A stretch of 64,000 bases of DNA, from assembly GCA_012270865.1 (NCBI GenBank), contig JAAXHL010000016.1, positions 1 to 64,000 of the forward strand, given 5' to 3'. Under the pieces are notes generated by a model. That model saw nothing but the letters and a program-made list of their open reading frames with translations, had not been told where the DNA came from and did no database searches. This DNA comes from Candidatus Poribacteria bacterium. Its GTDB lineage: Bacteria > Poribacteria > WGA-4E > WGA-3G. How positions within the stretch are numbered: position 1 is the stretch's first letter; each line of letters starts with the position of its first letter. The position numbers and the translations under genes were made by a program. This document shows, piece after piece, positions 44,660 to 53,188 of the stretch.

Positions 44660-45205
44660 TTATGAAGCTTTCGGGGCAAGGATCATTGACATCATGCGTG
44701 TTTCCATGCGTGGCGGTTGTTCGACATCGGCGATTTCTACGAGGTCGTCTTTCAGACGTGAAAGCAGATTGCTGCCGAGTTCGGTGTGGAGCGTCTCGCG
44801 TCCACGGAATCGAACGGTTGCCCGAACCTTCCATCCATTTTTGAGGAAATCCTCAACGTGCCGTTTCTTGAATTGGTAGTCGTGTTCGGCGGTATCCGGA
44901 CGGAACTGCATCCCTTTTAAGACTACCTTCGTCTGTTTCTTTCGAGCCTCACGTGCGCGCTTGTTCTTCTCATATTGATACTTCCCGTAGTCCATGATCT
45001 TACAAACGGGAGGTTTGGCGTTCGGTGAAACCTCGACCAAATCCAATCCAACGTCTTCGGCACGCTGCATCGCTTCACGGGGTGACATGACCCCTACCTG
45101 CTTGTTGTCTTGATCTATGAGTAAAATCTCTTTGGCTCGAATCTGATAATTTGAACGACTCTGCCTTTCCTGCGTCTTTTGAGAACGTCTGCCTCTATAG
45201 TGTAT
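44660..45205 (-). CDS. infC: Translation initiation factor IF-3
   Basis: IF-3 binds the 30S subunit and proofreads start codons. The N-domain has SNYQIRAKEILLID and GVMSPREAM; the linker and C-domain carry PPVCKIMDYGKYQYE and the KGMQFRP segment. About 181 residues, normal length. No ATG, GTG or usable TTG suits the start: GGAGGTG at 45212-45218 is a perfect Shine-Dalgarno that overlaps the in-frame TTG and GTG, and 6 bases after it stands ATA (45203-45205). Because infC commonly uses AUU, AUC or AUA, which lets IF-3 limit its own synthesis, ATA is taken as the start. If wrong, the TTG at 45220 would add five residues. Confidence 0.9.
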   Translation of the reverse strand: MHYRGRRSQKTQERQSRSNYQIRAKEILLIDQDNKQVGVMSPREAMQRAEDVGLDLVEVSPNAKPPVCKIMDYGKYQYEKNKRAREARKKQTKVVLKGMQFRPDTAEHDYQFKKRHVEDFLKNGWKVRATVRFRGRETLHTELGSNLLSRLKDDLVEIADVEQPPRMETRMMSMILAPKAS

Positions 45206-45428
45206 TTTCGACACCTCCAAGTAAATGCGCTGTAGTGCGCCGCTTACACGCTCATAATAAACTGTAAAGTATTGCTTACAAGACCGTCCGAAAACGGAAG
45301 CGAAAAACGTCTGCGTCCGCTACGATCTCAGAGAACTCTGTCTGCAAAACGTTTTGTCTCAATTCGGATGTTCGCGCAAAATAGCGTAAAACAAGGTTAA
45401 AACCTTGCGTCCGAATCACAATTATCTA
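45206..45428 (-). promoter_or_regulatory. infC 5' leader
   Basis: About 215 bases of untranslated leader lie between the promoter and infC. On the minus strand it contains CAAGGTTTTAACCTTG, a hairpin with seven-base arms, near the 5' end, and several weaker inverted repeats further down. It could hold an L20- or IF-3-responsive site, but no known leader motif is recognised and no reading frame stands out. Confidence 0.4.
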
Positions 45429-45457
45429 ATTATACCATATACAAAATACAAATGCAA
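45429..45457 (-). promoter_or_regulatory. Strong promoter of the infC operon
   Basis: On the minus strand TTGCAT (45452-45457) and TATAAT (45429-45434) are 17 bases apart, with TGG before the -10. It is one of the best sigma-70-like promoters in the window and gives a start near 45422. Confidence 0.75.
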
Positions 45458-45465
45458 GTTAAAAT

Positions 45466-45554
45466 AGGACTTACGCGTTTTTCATAAATCTCTACATAGT
45501 AAGCACTGCAGGCGGGTTTCAAACCTCGCCTGCATAGGGTTTTGCGTAAGTTCT
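45466..45554. repeat. GGACTTACGC-ended element, type C
   Basis: It begins AGGACTTACGC and ends GCGTAAGTTCT (one change). The ~89-bp interior differs from types A and B and holds a hairpin, GCAGGCGGGTTT with AAACCTCGCCTGC. It lies between the infC promoter and the small membrane gene. Confidence 0.65.
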
Positions 45555-45555
45555 G

Positions 45556-45933
45556 TTAAAAAAAGCCGATTGTCCATAAGGTGCGTAAAATAATCAGACC
45601 GCCTGCTAAACCGCCACAAACGACGATGAACGCGATGCTCACGATAAGTGCGAGACGGGTAATCCGGTCACCGAGTTCTGGTTGTTCGATTGCCCAAGCA
45701 CGTGCTAACCAAAAAGTCAGCACAATGCTTACTAAACTCAGAACACACGCACCTAAAACTGCGACCAGCAGCCCAGAAAAATCCACCATCTGTATCGTTT
45801 CTGGGAGTGATTCGTATTCAGAGTAATTCTGGATAACACCGAGTAAAACACCGACCAGGACCACAATAAAACCGATAAAGATAATAATTGCTTTCTTGAA
45901 CGCAGTTCCCATTTTTAACGCAACTTTCTCCAA
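45556..45933 (-). CDS. Small three-helix membrane protein of unknown function
   Basis: A 125-residue protein, not recognised. Three hydrophobic segments lie at about 15-34, 51-73 and 92-116, with short loops; the first loop (QNYSEYESLPETIQ) is probably extracytoplasmic. No catalytic motif is visible. The track start is TTG with AAGG upstream; an ATG seven codons in is an alternative. The stop is directly followed by a GGACTTACGC element. No operon partner. Confidence 0.6.
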   Translation of the reverse strand: MEKVALKMGTAFKKAIIIFIGFIVVLVGVLLGVIQNYSEYESLPETIQMVDFSGLLVAVLGACVLSLVSIVLTFWLARAWAIEQPELGDRITRLALIVSIAFIVVCGGLAGGLIILRTLWTIGFF

Positions 45934-46019
45934 ACTTACAAACCTTTTCTACAATTTTAACACACTTTATAGGCAATAACAAGACGGATTCCGGTTCCTT
46001 CAGAAAAACCTGAAAACGC

Positions 46020-46048
46020 TTGATTTATTTCAAAAAAGATGGTAAATT
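46020..46048 (+). promoter_or_regulatory. Probable promoter of the 46214 gene
   Basis: TTGATT (46020-46025) and TAAATT (46043-46048) are 17 bases apart. A complete GGACTTACGC element lies between this promoter and the gene, so it would be transcribed into the leader. Confidence 0.45.
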
Positions 46049-46059
46049 ATTTAAAGTTC

Positions 46060-46178
46060 AGGACTTACGCAATTTTGACTGCAGCCTATTCTTTTAGGTC
46101 AGGTTTCTCGGAAAACCGAGCGTTTTGGGGACACAAACTAACAGTTTATGCTACAAAAGAGATGCATGCGTAAGTCCT
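46060..46178. repeat. GGACTTACGC-ended MITE-like element, type A
   Basis: It starts AGGACTTACGC and ends GCGTAAGTCCT; the interior (TTTTGACTGCAGCC, CACAAACTAACAGTTTATGC) closely matches the copies at 11072 and 14300. It ends 35 bases before the ATG of the next gene. Confidence 0.8.
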
Positions 46179-46213
46179 AAAGTTATACAAATTCAAACAT
46201 TAAGGAGTTTTTC

Positions 46214-46801
46214 ATGGCAGTAACATATACACCCGCAATCACCGAAGTTATCGAAAAATTAGATTCAGGTAACCCACTCCCGCCACTCGTTCCACAGGAA
46301 GCGTGGAGTAACGAATTGACAGATGCTCTCGAATCAGCATCCCTTGACGAACTTTTTCGAGGTGCCTCACTGAAAAATACCACGTTTGGTGATGCGATCA
46401 AGAGTGGTCTACTTTTGTGGAACGATGCTTTGAACGAATCGCATAACATCTCACAAGGACTTGAGAATCAGACGGGCAGCTACTGGCACGGTATTATGCA
46501 CCGTCGTGAACCGGACTATAGCAATTCCAAGTATTGGTTCGGTAGAGTCGGCACACACCCTATCTTTCCGCAGCTCCGCGAACGCGCGATCGCTATTTTG
46601 AAAGAGACACCGAATCCCTCGGACGGACTCGGGCGCGTCGCAGCGGCTATTGAGGCATCGGAGGATTGGGACGCATACCAGTTTATTGATTGGTGTCAGG
46701 CCGCCGAAAACGGAACTGATGATGTAACCCGTTTCTTACAACAGGTACAAGCAGAAGAAATCAAATTATTACTGGCGTATTCCTATCAGAACGCCGTTTG
46801 A
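46214..46801 (+). CDS. Conserved-looking protein of unknown function
   Basis: A 195-residue soluble, mainly helical protein. It holds a distinctive central block with YWHGIMHRREPDYSNSKYWF (about 94-113) rich in His, Trp, Tyr and Arg, which suggests a ligand- or metal-binding site. I recall similar unnamed proteins in planctomycete-like genomes but no defined function. AAGGAG stands 8 bases before the ATG. The TPR/thioredoxin gene follows 31 bases downstream in the same direction with its own GAGGAG, so the two may form an operon. Confidence 0.7.
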   Translation: MAVTYTPAITEVIEKLDSGNPLPPLVPQEAWSNELTDALESASLDELFRGASLKNTTFGDAIKSGLLLWNDALNESHNISQGLENQTGSYWHGIMHRREPDYSNSKYWFGRVGTHPIFPQLRERAIAILKETPNPSDGLGRVAAAIEASEDWDAYQFIDWCQAAENGTDDVTRFLQQVQAEEIKLLLAYSYQNAV

Positions 46802-46832
46802 TATATAATTTGACAATTCGAGGAGTCTAAAA

Positions 46833-49118
46833 ATGTTCATCCAGAATCAAGCCAACACAGGTTTCGGTCGTTTTCTTATCTTTGTGCTTATCAGCCTCTT
46901 GTTAATAGGCTTCTATGCAAACTTTGCCGAGGCAAACCCGATAAAAACCGCTTACAAGTATCAGGAAATTAAAGCAATCGCTAAGGGACTCAAGAAGCAG
47001 CAGACCCCTGAAGAATTAGGAAAGTTAGTGGAGAAATCTAACGAGTTCATCGCATTCCATCCGGAATACAAGCGCGTGGATGAAGTCTACTATCTTCTCG
47101 GTAACGCCTTAGTGCAATTAGAGCGTGTTGAGGAAGGTATTAAAGTTTTTGAGGAACTCGTTGAGAAACAACCAGACGCACGTTATGTTAGAAATAGCCT
47201 GTTAGAATTAGGATTAGCCTACGACAAACTCGGTAAATACGACGAAGCAGATATGGCCTACAAAAAATTAACAGATCACCCCAAGTACGGTTCAGGATCA
47301 CACGCGACATTTGCGAAGCAGATTCTTGAACAAGAAAGAGCCGATCGGAAAGGCGAATTGCCGAGGGCACCCGGTGCACAACCGGCAGTCGGCTCAAATC
47401 CGAGTCAGTGGATCGGTCAACCTGCGACAGATTTTCAGGTAACCGGTTTGGACGGAGAAGAACTCTCCTTAGAGAAATACCGAGGACAGGTCGTACTGCT
47501 TGATTTCTGGGCGACGTGGTGCGGGCCGTGCATCGTTGAGATACCGAACGTTAAGAAGACCTACGAAATGTACAAAGACCAGAAGTTTCAGATTATCGGG
47601 ATTAGTCTTGACAGATCAAGAGAACCTCTTGAAGCGTATATCGAGGAAGAGGGACTCGCATGGCTTCACTATTGGGACAACACCCGAAAAGTCAGCCGTC
47701 TTTACGAGGTTCAGGCAATTCCATCCACCTTCCTTATTGATGGTGAAGGTGTTATCCGCAAGACGAACCTGCGTGGACATGCCCTTGAACACGCTGTCGC
47801 TGAGTTGGTGAAAGAAAATCTTGCTAACCCTACCGACACTGCCACGAAAACAACCGAACCCACTCCGCGCTCGAAATCAGTTCCTGCAACAAAACTTGTT
47901 AAACCGGAGACACCTCCTCAAAAGGCAACATCGGCTAACGATCTTCAAGGGAGGACGATGGCGTGGGTCGGTAAGCCTGCTCCAGATTTTCAGTTAACCG
48001 GTTTAAACGGCGAAACGCTCTCCTTAGAACAATATCGGGGTCAGGTTGTGCTGCTCGACTTCTGGGCGACGTGGTGCGGACCGTGTATTGTCGAGATGCC
48101 GAAAGTTAAGAAGACATACCAGGCATACAAGGATCAGAAGTTTCAGATTATCGGCATCAGCCTGGATAGGTCGAGGGAGCCGCTTGACGCGTACATTGAG
48201 AAAGAGGGGATTGGGTGGCGTAACTACTGGGATGAAGATCGAAGTATAAGGACGTTATACGGGGTGCAAGCGATTCCGACTGCTTTTCTGATTGACGGTG
48301 AAGGTGTTATCCGAAAGGCAAGTCTCGGCGGTTTTGACGTTGAAACTGCGGTTGCGGAATTGGTCAAAGAGAATCTCGCGAAACCGACCGATGCCCCGAT
48401 AGACACACCGGCTGACACCCCTGAAGGTGCACAAAACTTGGAGCCTGATGCCGAAGAGATCATCCATGCGGCTATCGCTGCACACGGTGGACTTGAAAAA
48501 CTGGAAGCGGTGAAAAGTTTCGTGATGGAATCTCATAGTTTTGAACATTTTCCTGACGGTTCTATGCAAGATGAAGGTAAGAGTAAAATATATTATTACG
48601 CGAACAAATTCCGTAGCGAATGGAATGATGATAACCGTAACGGTGCCATGATCTTTGACGGAGAGTCGTTGTATATGATAGCAGATGGCGAGGTTAAACT
48701 TCTTCCACCAGAACCAGGTGAGTCTTATGCCGATTTTTTTAAAGATAGCCTTTCCCGCGAGCCGGTTTGGCTGTTACCAAAACTCCTGAAAGATGATGTT
48801 CCTGTTCAATACTTGGGAACAGAGGAGGTAAAGGGTGTTCCTGCCTCCGTTCTCCTCGTTACGCAACCTTCTGGGAAAGAGCTAAAAATCTTCATTAGTG
48901 AAGAAACTCACTATATCGTTCAATTCAGCTACGAGACTAAGATCGGGGGCGGCGGCGTAGAAAACGTTGATGCCTTCTTTGAGGATTATCGGGACATAGA
49001 CGGTATTAAAATCCCACACCACCGCGTTACAAAAAACGGTGAATATCGGCAAGTGTTAATCACTGATATTGCATTAAACGCCGAAATTGATGATGCGCTG
49101 TTCCGTCCACAAGAATAA
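46833..49118 (+). CDS. Exported TPR, double TlpA-thioredoxin and LolA-like protein
   Basis: A 761-residue multidomain protein. It has a signal-like segment at about 13-33, TPR helices at about 80-165, and two tandem TlpA/AhpC-TSA thioredoxin domains with WCGPC at C230/C233 and C415/C418, each with the ISLDRSREPL and cis-Pro (AIPSTF, AIPTAF) features. A linker follows, then a C-terminal beta-rich domain from ~540 resembling LolA/outer-membrane lipoprotein-sorting proteins (AAHGGLEKLEAVKSF, FRSEW, GVPASVLLV, IKIPHHRV). It probably works in the periplasm on thiol redox. The two thioredoxin domains are ~75% alike and reflect internal duplication. Operon with the preceding gene is likely. Confidence 0.85.
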   Translation: MFIQNQANTGFGRFLIFVLISLLLIGFYANFAEANPIKTAYKYQEIKAIAKGLKKQQTPEELGKLVEKSNEFIAFHPEYKRVDEVYYLLGNALVQLERVEEGIKVFEELVEKQPDARYVRNSLLELGLAYDKLGKYDEADMAYKKLTDHPKYGSGSHATFAKQILEQERADRKGELPRAPGAQPAVGSNPSQWIGQPATDFQVTGLDGEELSLEKYRGQVVLLDFWATWCGPCIVEIPNVKKTYEMYKDQKFQIIGISLDRSREPLEAYIEEEGLAWLHYWDNTRKVSRLYEVQAIPSTFLIDGEGVIRKTNLRGHALEHAVAELVKENLANPTDTATKTTEPTPRSKSVPATKLVKPETPPQKATSANDLQGRTMAWVGKPAPDFQLTGLNGETLSLEQYRGQVVLLDFWATWCGPCIVEMPKVKKTYQAYKDQKFQIIGISLDRSREPLDAYIEKEGIGWRNYWDEDRSIRTLYGVQAIPTAFLIDGEGVIRKASLGGFDVETAVAELVKENLAKPTDAPIDTPADTPEGAQNLEPDAEEIIHAAIAAHGGLEKLEAVKSFVMESHSFEHFPDGSMQDEGKSKIYYYANKFRSEWNDDNRNGAMIFDGESLYMIADGEVKLLPPEPGESYADFFKDSLSREPVWLLPKLLKDDVPVQYLGTEEVKGVPASVLLVTQPSGKELKIFISEETHYIVQFSYETKIGGGGVENVDAFFEDYRDIDGIKIPHHRVTKNGEYRQVLITDIALNAEIDDALFRPQE

Positions 49119-49167
49119 ACCTCGGGCTTATAGCAAATCCCATAATTATTTGCACATATGAGGGAAA

Positions 49168-49196
49168 CGTAGGGGTTGGGTAACCCAACCCCTACG
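49168..49196. repeat. Perfect 14-bp palindrome
   Basis: CGTAGGGGTTGGGT and ACCCAACCCCTACG are exact inverse complements around a single A. It lies between the thioredoxin gene and the ABC gene, without a T tract, so it looks like a dispersed palindromic unit more than a terminator. Confidence 0.7.
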
Positions 49197-49282
49197 AACT
49201 ACTGGGTCATCCTATAAGAAACGCCGAAACAAAAACCCCCTACGAAGGTGCGAAATATAAACATATTTTTGACTCGGAAATT

Positions 49283-50371
49283 ATGGCACAAGTCACCTTG
49301 AAAGATGTCACTAAAATTTACGACGACGATGTTCTCGCTGTCGAACAGGTAGATTTTCAGATTCCGGACGAATCGTTTACCGTGCTCGTCGGTCCATCGG
49401 GGTGCGGGAAGTCGACGATTCTACGGATGATTGCCGGATTGGAAGAGATTACCGAAGGCGACATCTATATTGACGACCAACGCATCAACGACATCCCACC
49501 TAAAGATCGGGACATCGCTATGGTCTTTCAGAACTATGCGTTGTATCCGCACATGACGGTGTATAAGAACATGGCGTTCGGGTTGAAACTCCGCAAATAC
49601 CCAAAAAAAGAGATTGACCAACGCGTCAACGAAGCGGCAGAAATCCTGAGTATTTCGCACCTCTTAAATCGTAAACCGAAACATCTCTCTGGTGGTGAGC
49701 GTCAACGTGTCGCTGTCGGTAGGGCAATCGTTCGCCATCCCAAAGTGTTCCTGTTTGACGAGCCGTTGAGTAACCTCGATGCGAAGTTGCGTGTGCAAAT
49801 GCGGATGGAGATTAGTCGGTTACACAACCGCCTCAATGCGACGATCGTCTACGTCACACACGACCAAGTTGAGGCAATGACGATGGGGGATCAGATTGTC
49901 GTACTCAATGAAGGCGAAATCCAACAGATCGCCGATCCGGGAACGCTGTATCATAAACCGGCAAACCGGTTTGTCGGCGGTTTCATCGGCACACCACCGA
50001 TGAACTTTATAGAGACGCACATTGCGAATAACGGCGGTGCAGCGACGCTCCGGTTTGAGAATTTTGAAGTGGAATTGGATGCCCGTCTCCAATCTGCGTT
50101 GAATGGGATTTCGGGGGATGCAGTGACGCTCGGCATCCGTCCAGAAGATATTCACATCGGTGTTAACGAGGGCAACAGTGTTGAAACGCAGGTGGAACTG
50201 GTTGAACCGCTCGGAAACCACGCGCTCCTGTATCTGCGGACAGACAAAAACAGCTTCGTCGCACAGTCCGATCTGATAGACGTGCCGCAACACAATACAC
50301 CGTTGACAGTCAGTTTTAACATGGACAAAGCACACCTATTCCACCCAGAAACAGGTGATTCACTTTTTTAA
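49283..50371 (+). CDS. MalK/UgpC-type ABC transporter ATPase
   Basis: A 362-residue ATPase of the carbohydrate importer group. Walker A GPSGCGKST lies at 37-45, the Q-loop near 83 (MVFQNYALYPHM), the signature LSGGERQRVAVGRA at about 134-147, Walker B VFLFDEPLSNLDAKLR at about 155-170, and the H-loop in VTHDQVEAM. A C-terminal TOBE/OB regulatory domain (about 235-362) is the type that contacts regulators or shared permeases. No permease or binding protein is adjacent, so it may serve several sugar transporters, as MsmX does. Substrate unknown. Confidence 0.9.
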   Translation: MAQVTLKDVTKIYDDDVLAVEQVDFQIPDESFTVLVGPSGCGKSTILRMIAGLEEITEGDIYIDDQRINDIPPKDRDIAMVFQNYALYPHMTVYKNMAFGLKLRKYPKKEIDQRVNEAAEILSISHLLNRKPKHLSGGERQRVAVGRAIVRHPKVFLFDEPLSNLDAKLRVQMRMEISRLHNRLNATIVYVTHDQVEAMTMGDQIVVLNEGEIQQIADPGTLYHKPANRFVGGFIGTPPMNFIETHIANNGGAATLRFENFEVELDARLQSALNGISGDAVTLGIRPEDIHIGVNEGNSVETQVELVEPLGNHALLYLRTDKNSFVAQSDLIDVPQHNTPLTVSFNMDKAHLFHPETGDSLF

Positions 50372-50440
50372 TTTTCCTTGCGGATAAGTTTCGATAGTTT
50401 AACATTTAAGGTGTTCGTGTGTAGATCCGCCTTCCACTTC
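50364..50440 (-). repeat. Diverged copy of the CCGCAAGGAAAATT leader repeat
   Basis: On the minus strand it reads GCGGATCTACAC, AAACTATCGAAACTTATCC and GCAAGGAAAATTAAAAA, the same arrangement as the leader repeats at 21125-21370 and 57769-57860. Here no gene follows in that direction: it runs into the antisense of the ABC gene, whose stop codon it overlaps. Confidence 0.55.
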
Positions 50441-50462
50441 GTTTCAGGCTTCGTTCTGTAGG

Positions 50463-51494
50463 CTAAGAAGAGGACTGTAGCGTCTGAATTTGCTGCCATG
50501 TCTCTGTGTCTATTGGAATACCTTCGCGTTCTCGCTTACGTTGTTCCTCCCACCCGCGTTCCCCCGGCATCCGAATTGCGTCAACACCCGCAGCACGTTT
50601 CGCCAATTTGAGATACCCGATAAACCGTTCTATCTCCGCGCTGAACCCTGGAAACTCCCTAAAACTCGCAATATTAATCACAAGGACAAACAGCCCATTG
50701 CCGACGCGGGCATCTTCGCTCTTGCTACATCCCGCGCCCGTAAGTGCCCCTGACAAAATATCAACAATAACGCTTAGACCGAACCCCTTGTGTTGCGCGA
50801 TACCACCGAACGGCAATAGCGCAGCAGGTGGCACGCCATAAAAATCACTTGCATCCGTCGTTGATTCGCCTTCCGCGTCAATGAGCCAACCGTGCGGAAC
50901 TGGGTCGTTTTGGTGTTGTTTAACTCGAATCTTACCAGACGCAACAGTGCTTGTGGACATGTCCAACACAATCGGGTTTTGTCCGTCAATCGGCACTGCA
51001 CACGCGATCGGATTGGTAGAGAGTCTGCCTTCAACGCCCCCGTGCGGTACGACACACGTGCCGCCGCCGTGATCGTTTGCCATGAGCAACCCAATCATCT
51101 CCGCATCCGCTGCGAGACACGCATACCCGCCTAACCGGCCCACCTCATTGCACCGTGAAACCGCAACGGAACTGATGTCCGTCTGTTTTGCCTTCTTAAT
51201 CGCCAATGCAACGGCTCGTGTCGCTATCACGGGACCGAACCCCCAATTGCCATCTAAAACAGCGATAGATGCTGATTCGTGGAGCGTCTCTATGGGAGCA
51301 CCGGGTTGGATGAGTCCGACTTCCAATTCGCGGACATATTTCGGGAGATGGATGACACCGTGTGAGTCGTGTCCAAAGCGATTGGCATCCACCATCGAAC
51401 GGGTCACGATTTCCGCTTCGGCTGCTGGGATGTTTAATTTTTGGAAGGTGTTTAGGCAAATAGTGGTGAGTTCTTCTGCTGTAAAGTTCGGCAT
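50463..51494 (-). CDS. Ldh2-family malate/lactate-type dehydrogenase
   Basis: A 343-residue NAD(P)-dependent oxidoreductase of the Ldh2/MDG superfamily. The N-terminal helical block ends in the family motif RFGHDSHGVIHL (about 39-50, catalytic His), followed by MANDHGGGTCVVPHGG (about 138-153), STNPIACAVP (about 159-168) and VLDMSTSTVASGKI. Members oxidise malate, L-lactate, ureidoglycolate or sugar acids such as 2,3-diketo-gulonate; the substrate cannot be told. AAGGA precedes the ATG. The SDR gene behind it, in the same direction, is compatible with a sugar-acid pathway. Confidence 0.88.
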   Translation of the reverse strand: MPNFTAEELTTICLNTFQKLNIPAAEAEIVTRSMVDANRFGHDSHGVIHLPKYVRELEVGLIQPGAPIETLHESASIAVLDGNWGFGPVIATRAVALAIKKAKQTDISSVAVSRCNEVGRLGGYACLAADAEMIGLLMANDHGGGTCVVPHGGVEGRLSTNPIACAVPIDGQNPIVLDMSTSTVASGKIRVKQHQNDPVPHGWLIDAEGESTTDASDFYGVPPAALLPFGGIAQHKGFGLSVIVDILSGALTGAGCSKSEDARVGNGLFVLVINIASFREFPGFSAEIERFIGYLKLAKRAAGVDAIRMPGERGWEEQRKREREGIPIDTETWQQIQTLQSSS

Positions 51495-51549
51495 CGCGGG
51501 TCCTTGTGTGAAAACGTGCCTCTATCTGTCTTGAAAGTAAAAGGAGGGA

Positions 51550-52377
51550 TTATGTCTCTTTCGCCTCTTTGAACAATTCCGACAATCGTTCAGCAAAACG
51601 GAACGCGCTGTTGTCTTCAGGCGCGTAACCGATCACCTTCCGTGCGTTGGTGATACTCCAGAACTTATGTGAGTTATCGCTGATACCGTAGAAAATCTGG
51701 AACGGGACCCCGTTTTCGTCCTCTATATTCTCGGTTTCAATGCTTTTGACGAAGAGTTGAACCTGATCGCGAACGCTTAAATACGCGCCAAGTGCGCGGT
51801 GCATCTTCTGATAATTGTCCGCAGTGACATCATTCATATCGGTCTCGCGTGGCGCGCCGATACGGATCTGCACGTTCTGGAGTTTCTTGTTTTTCCTGAA
51901 TCCAGTTGCAAAGACAAAACCGAGATGCTCGTACGCCTCTTTTGCCCACCCGTAGAAGTTATCGGAGAGCGGACGCATCTCTGGCGTTACGAAATCCCAT
52001 TTGCCTGCCCAGATAAGGCGTTCATAATAATCTGCGGCGTGGTTAGAACTACAGACGACGACGCGCCGAACATCGGTTTCCCAACAGGTGTGATAGACGT
52101 TATACGCCATCTGGATGTTGCTGAGTTCATCCTGAAAACCGCCGCCTTTAAAGGCACAATGAACAACGGCATCAACACCCTCAAAATAGTGTCGGTATGC
52201 GTCTCGGTCAGGGTTGGTAAGTTCAACAACCTCAATGCCTTCGACCTCTTCACCCTGCCGGTTGGTGGTTTTCACATCTAAGAGAACAAGTTCATAGCGT
52301 TCGCGAAATTCTGGGAGCATCCGACTGGCAACATAACCAGCGGCTCCAGTGATAAGGATTTTTCTACGGTTTTTCAC
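51550..52377 (-). CDS. NAD-dependent epimerase/dehydratase, uronate-dehydrogenase-like
   Basis: A 275-residue extended SDR. The dinucleotide motif TGAAGYVASRM (about 10-20) and the catalytic YGWAK (Tyr and Lys, about 143-147) are present, with the Ser/Ser stretch VVCSSNHAAD (about 109-118) before it. The length and arrangement recall uronate dehydrogenases and small NAD-sugar epimerases. The start is GTG with AAGGAG about 13 bases upstream, a rather long spacing. It precedes the Ldh2-type gene by 55 bases, so the two may act together on sugar acids. Confidence 0.85.
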   Translation of the reverse strand: MKNRRKILITGAAGYVASRMLPEFRERYELVLLDVKTTNRQGEEVEGIEVVELTNPDRDAYRHYFEGVDAVVHCAFKGGGFQDELSNIQMAYNVYHTCWETDVRRVVVCSSNHAADYYERLIWAGKWDFVTPEMRPLSDNFYGWAKEAYEHLGFVFATGFRKNKKLQNVQIRIGAPRETDMNDVTADNYQKMHRALGAYLSVRDQVQLFVKSIETENIEDENGVPFQIFYGISDNSHKFWSITNARKVIGYAPEDNSAFRFAERLSELFKEAKET

Positions 52378-52417
52378 TTGTATGTGTAATCTCCTTCTGT
52401 CGTTATTTTGAAGACTA

Positions 52418-53188
52418 TCACGGGATAGTTGTTCGTGCTGCGATTTTTTCCTTTACTTGTTCTATCAGCCTGTCTAAGAGTGGATGTGCCTCAGGCATTC
52501 TAAGTGCCAAGTTGTACAGAGCATACTCATTAAGGCTTGCCTTCTCAAAACCGTGAGTAGGTTTGCTCAGAAAACGGACTAATAACTGAAAAAGTTGTTT
52601 CCCTCTAAGTAAAAGTTGATATGCGGATCTGATTTGTTGAACACGATCTCGATTAGGAACGCGAAATCTTCGGCGTATACAAAAACCTGTGTCCAATTCG
52701 GTTTCACCAGGCGGAACCATTTCGTCACAATGCAGATCAAGATTTGGAGCGTTTCCTGCTAAATACTCCTCAACAGCAAATGCGAACCATGTACTGATAG
52801 AATCCAAAATTTGTTGATGTTCCGCTGTGTCGTTTTCATCTAATAAACGTTCCAAGTCAGCATCCGAATACAAGTCATTTTCAATGCTATACCCATTAGT
52901 CCAAATAACATCTTCATAGCTTGGTTCAATCCCTGAAAACAACCACATATCTTGGTCCGCGATAAAAGCAACGGGAGCTTGGGTAAACTCACCTCTTCGC
53001 TTATAAACTTGGAGTAATTTTTCTCTTCCTCCGGAGGATCGTAAAGCAACTTCAAGTATTCCAATTCGCTTGGCTAATTCCCGATAGATGATTACGTCAT
53101 CGTCTCCCTCAACAACAATGCTCGGCTTGCGAGACCTACGCAGAACACCAACTAAATGCTCCACCGTCATAGGATTCGGTGTTGGCAT
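52418..53188 (-). CDS. DUF4435/TOPRIM protein, AriB-like (PARIS-type defence)
   Basis: A 256-residue DUF4435 protein. The TOPRIM signature is visible: Glu27 in IVVEGDDDV, the DxD pair Asp78/Asp80 in FIADQDMW, and the family segment TNGYSIEND at 97-105. In PARIS systems AriB is a DUF4435 effector held by the ATPase AriA and freed on phage infection; E. coli AriB attacks host tRNA. Its ATG overlaps the ATPase stop by one base (TAATG), with AAGGAG inside the ATPase 3' end, so the two are translationally coupled. Identification as PARIS is by gene pairing and motifs only; other ATPase-TOPRIM defence pairs exist. Confidence 0.72.
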   Translation of the reverse strand: MPTPNPMTVEHLVGVLRRSRKPSIVVEGDDDVIIYRELAKRIGILEVALRSSGGREKLLQVYKRRGEFTQAPVAFIADQDMWLFSGIEPSYEDVIWTNGYSIENDLYSDADLERLLDENDTAEHQQILDSISTWFAFAVEEYLAGNAPNLDLHCDEMVPPGETELDTGFCIRRRFRVPNRDRVQQIRSAYQLLLRGKQLFQLLVRFLSKPTHGFEKASLNEYALYNLALRMPEAHPLLDRLIEQVKEKIAARTTIP

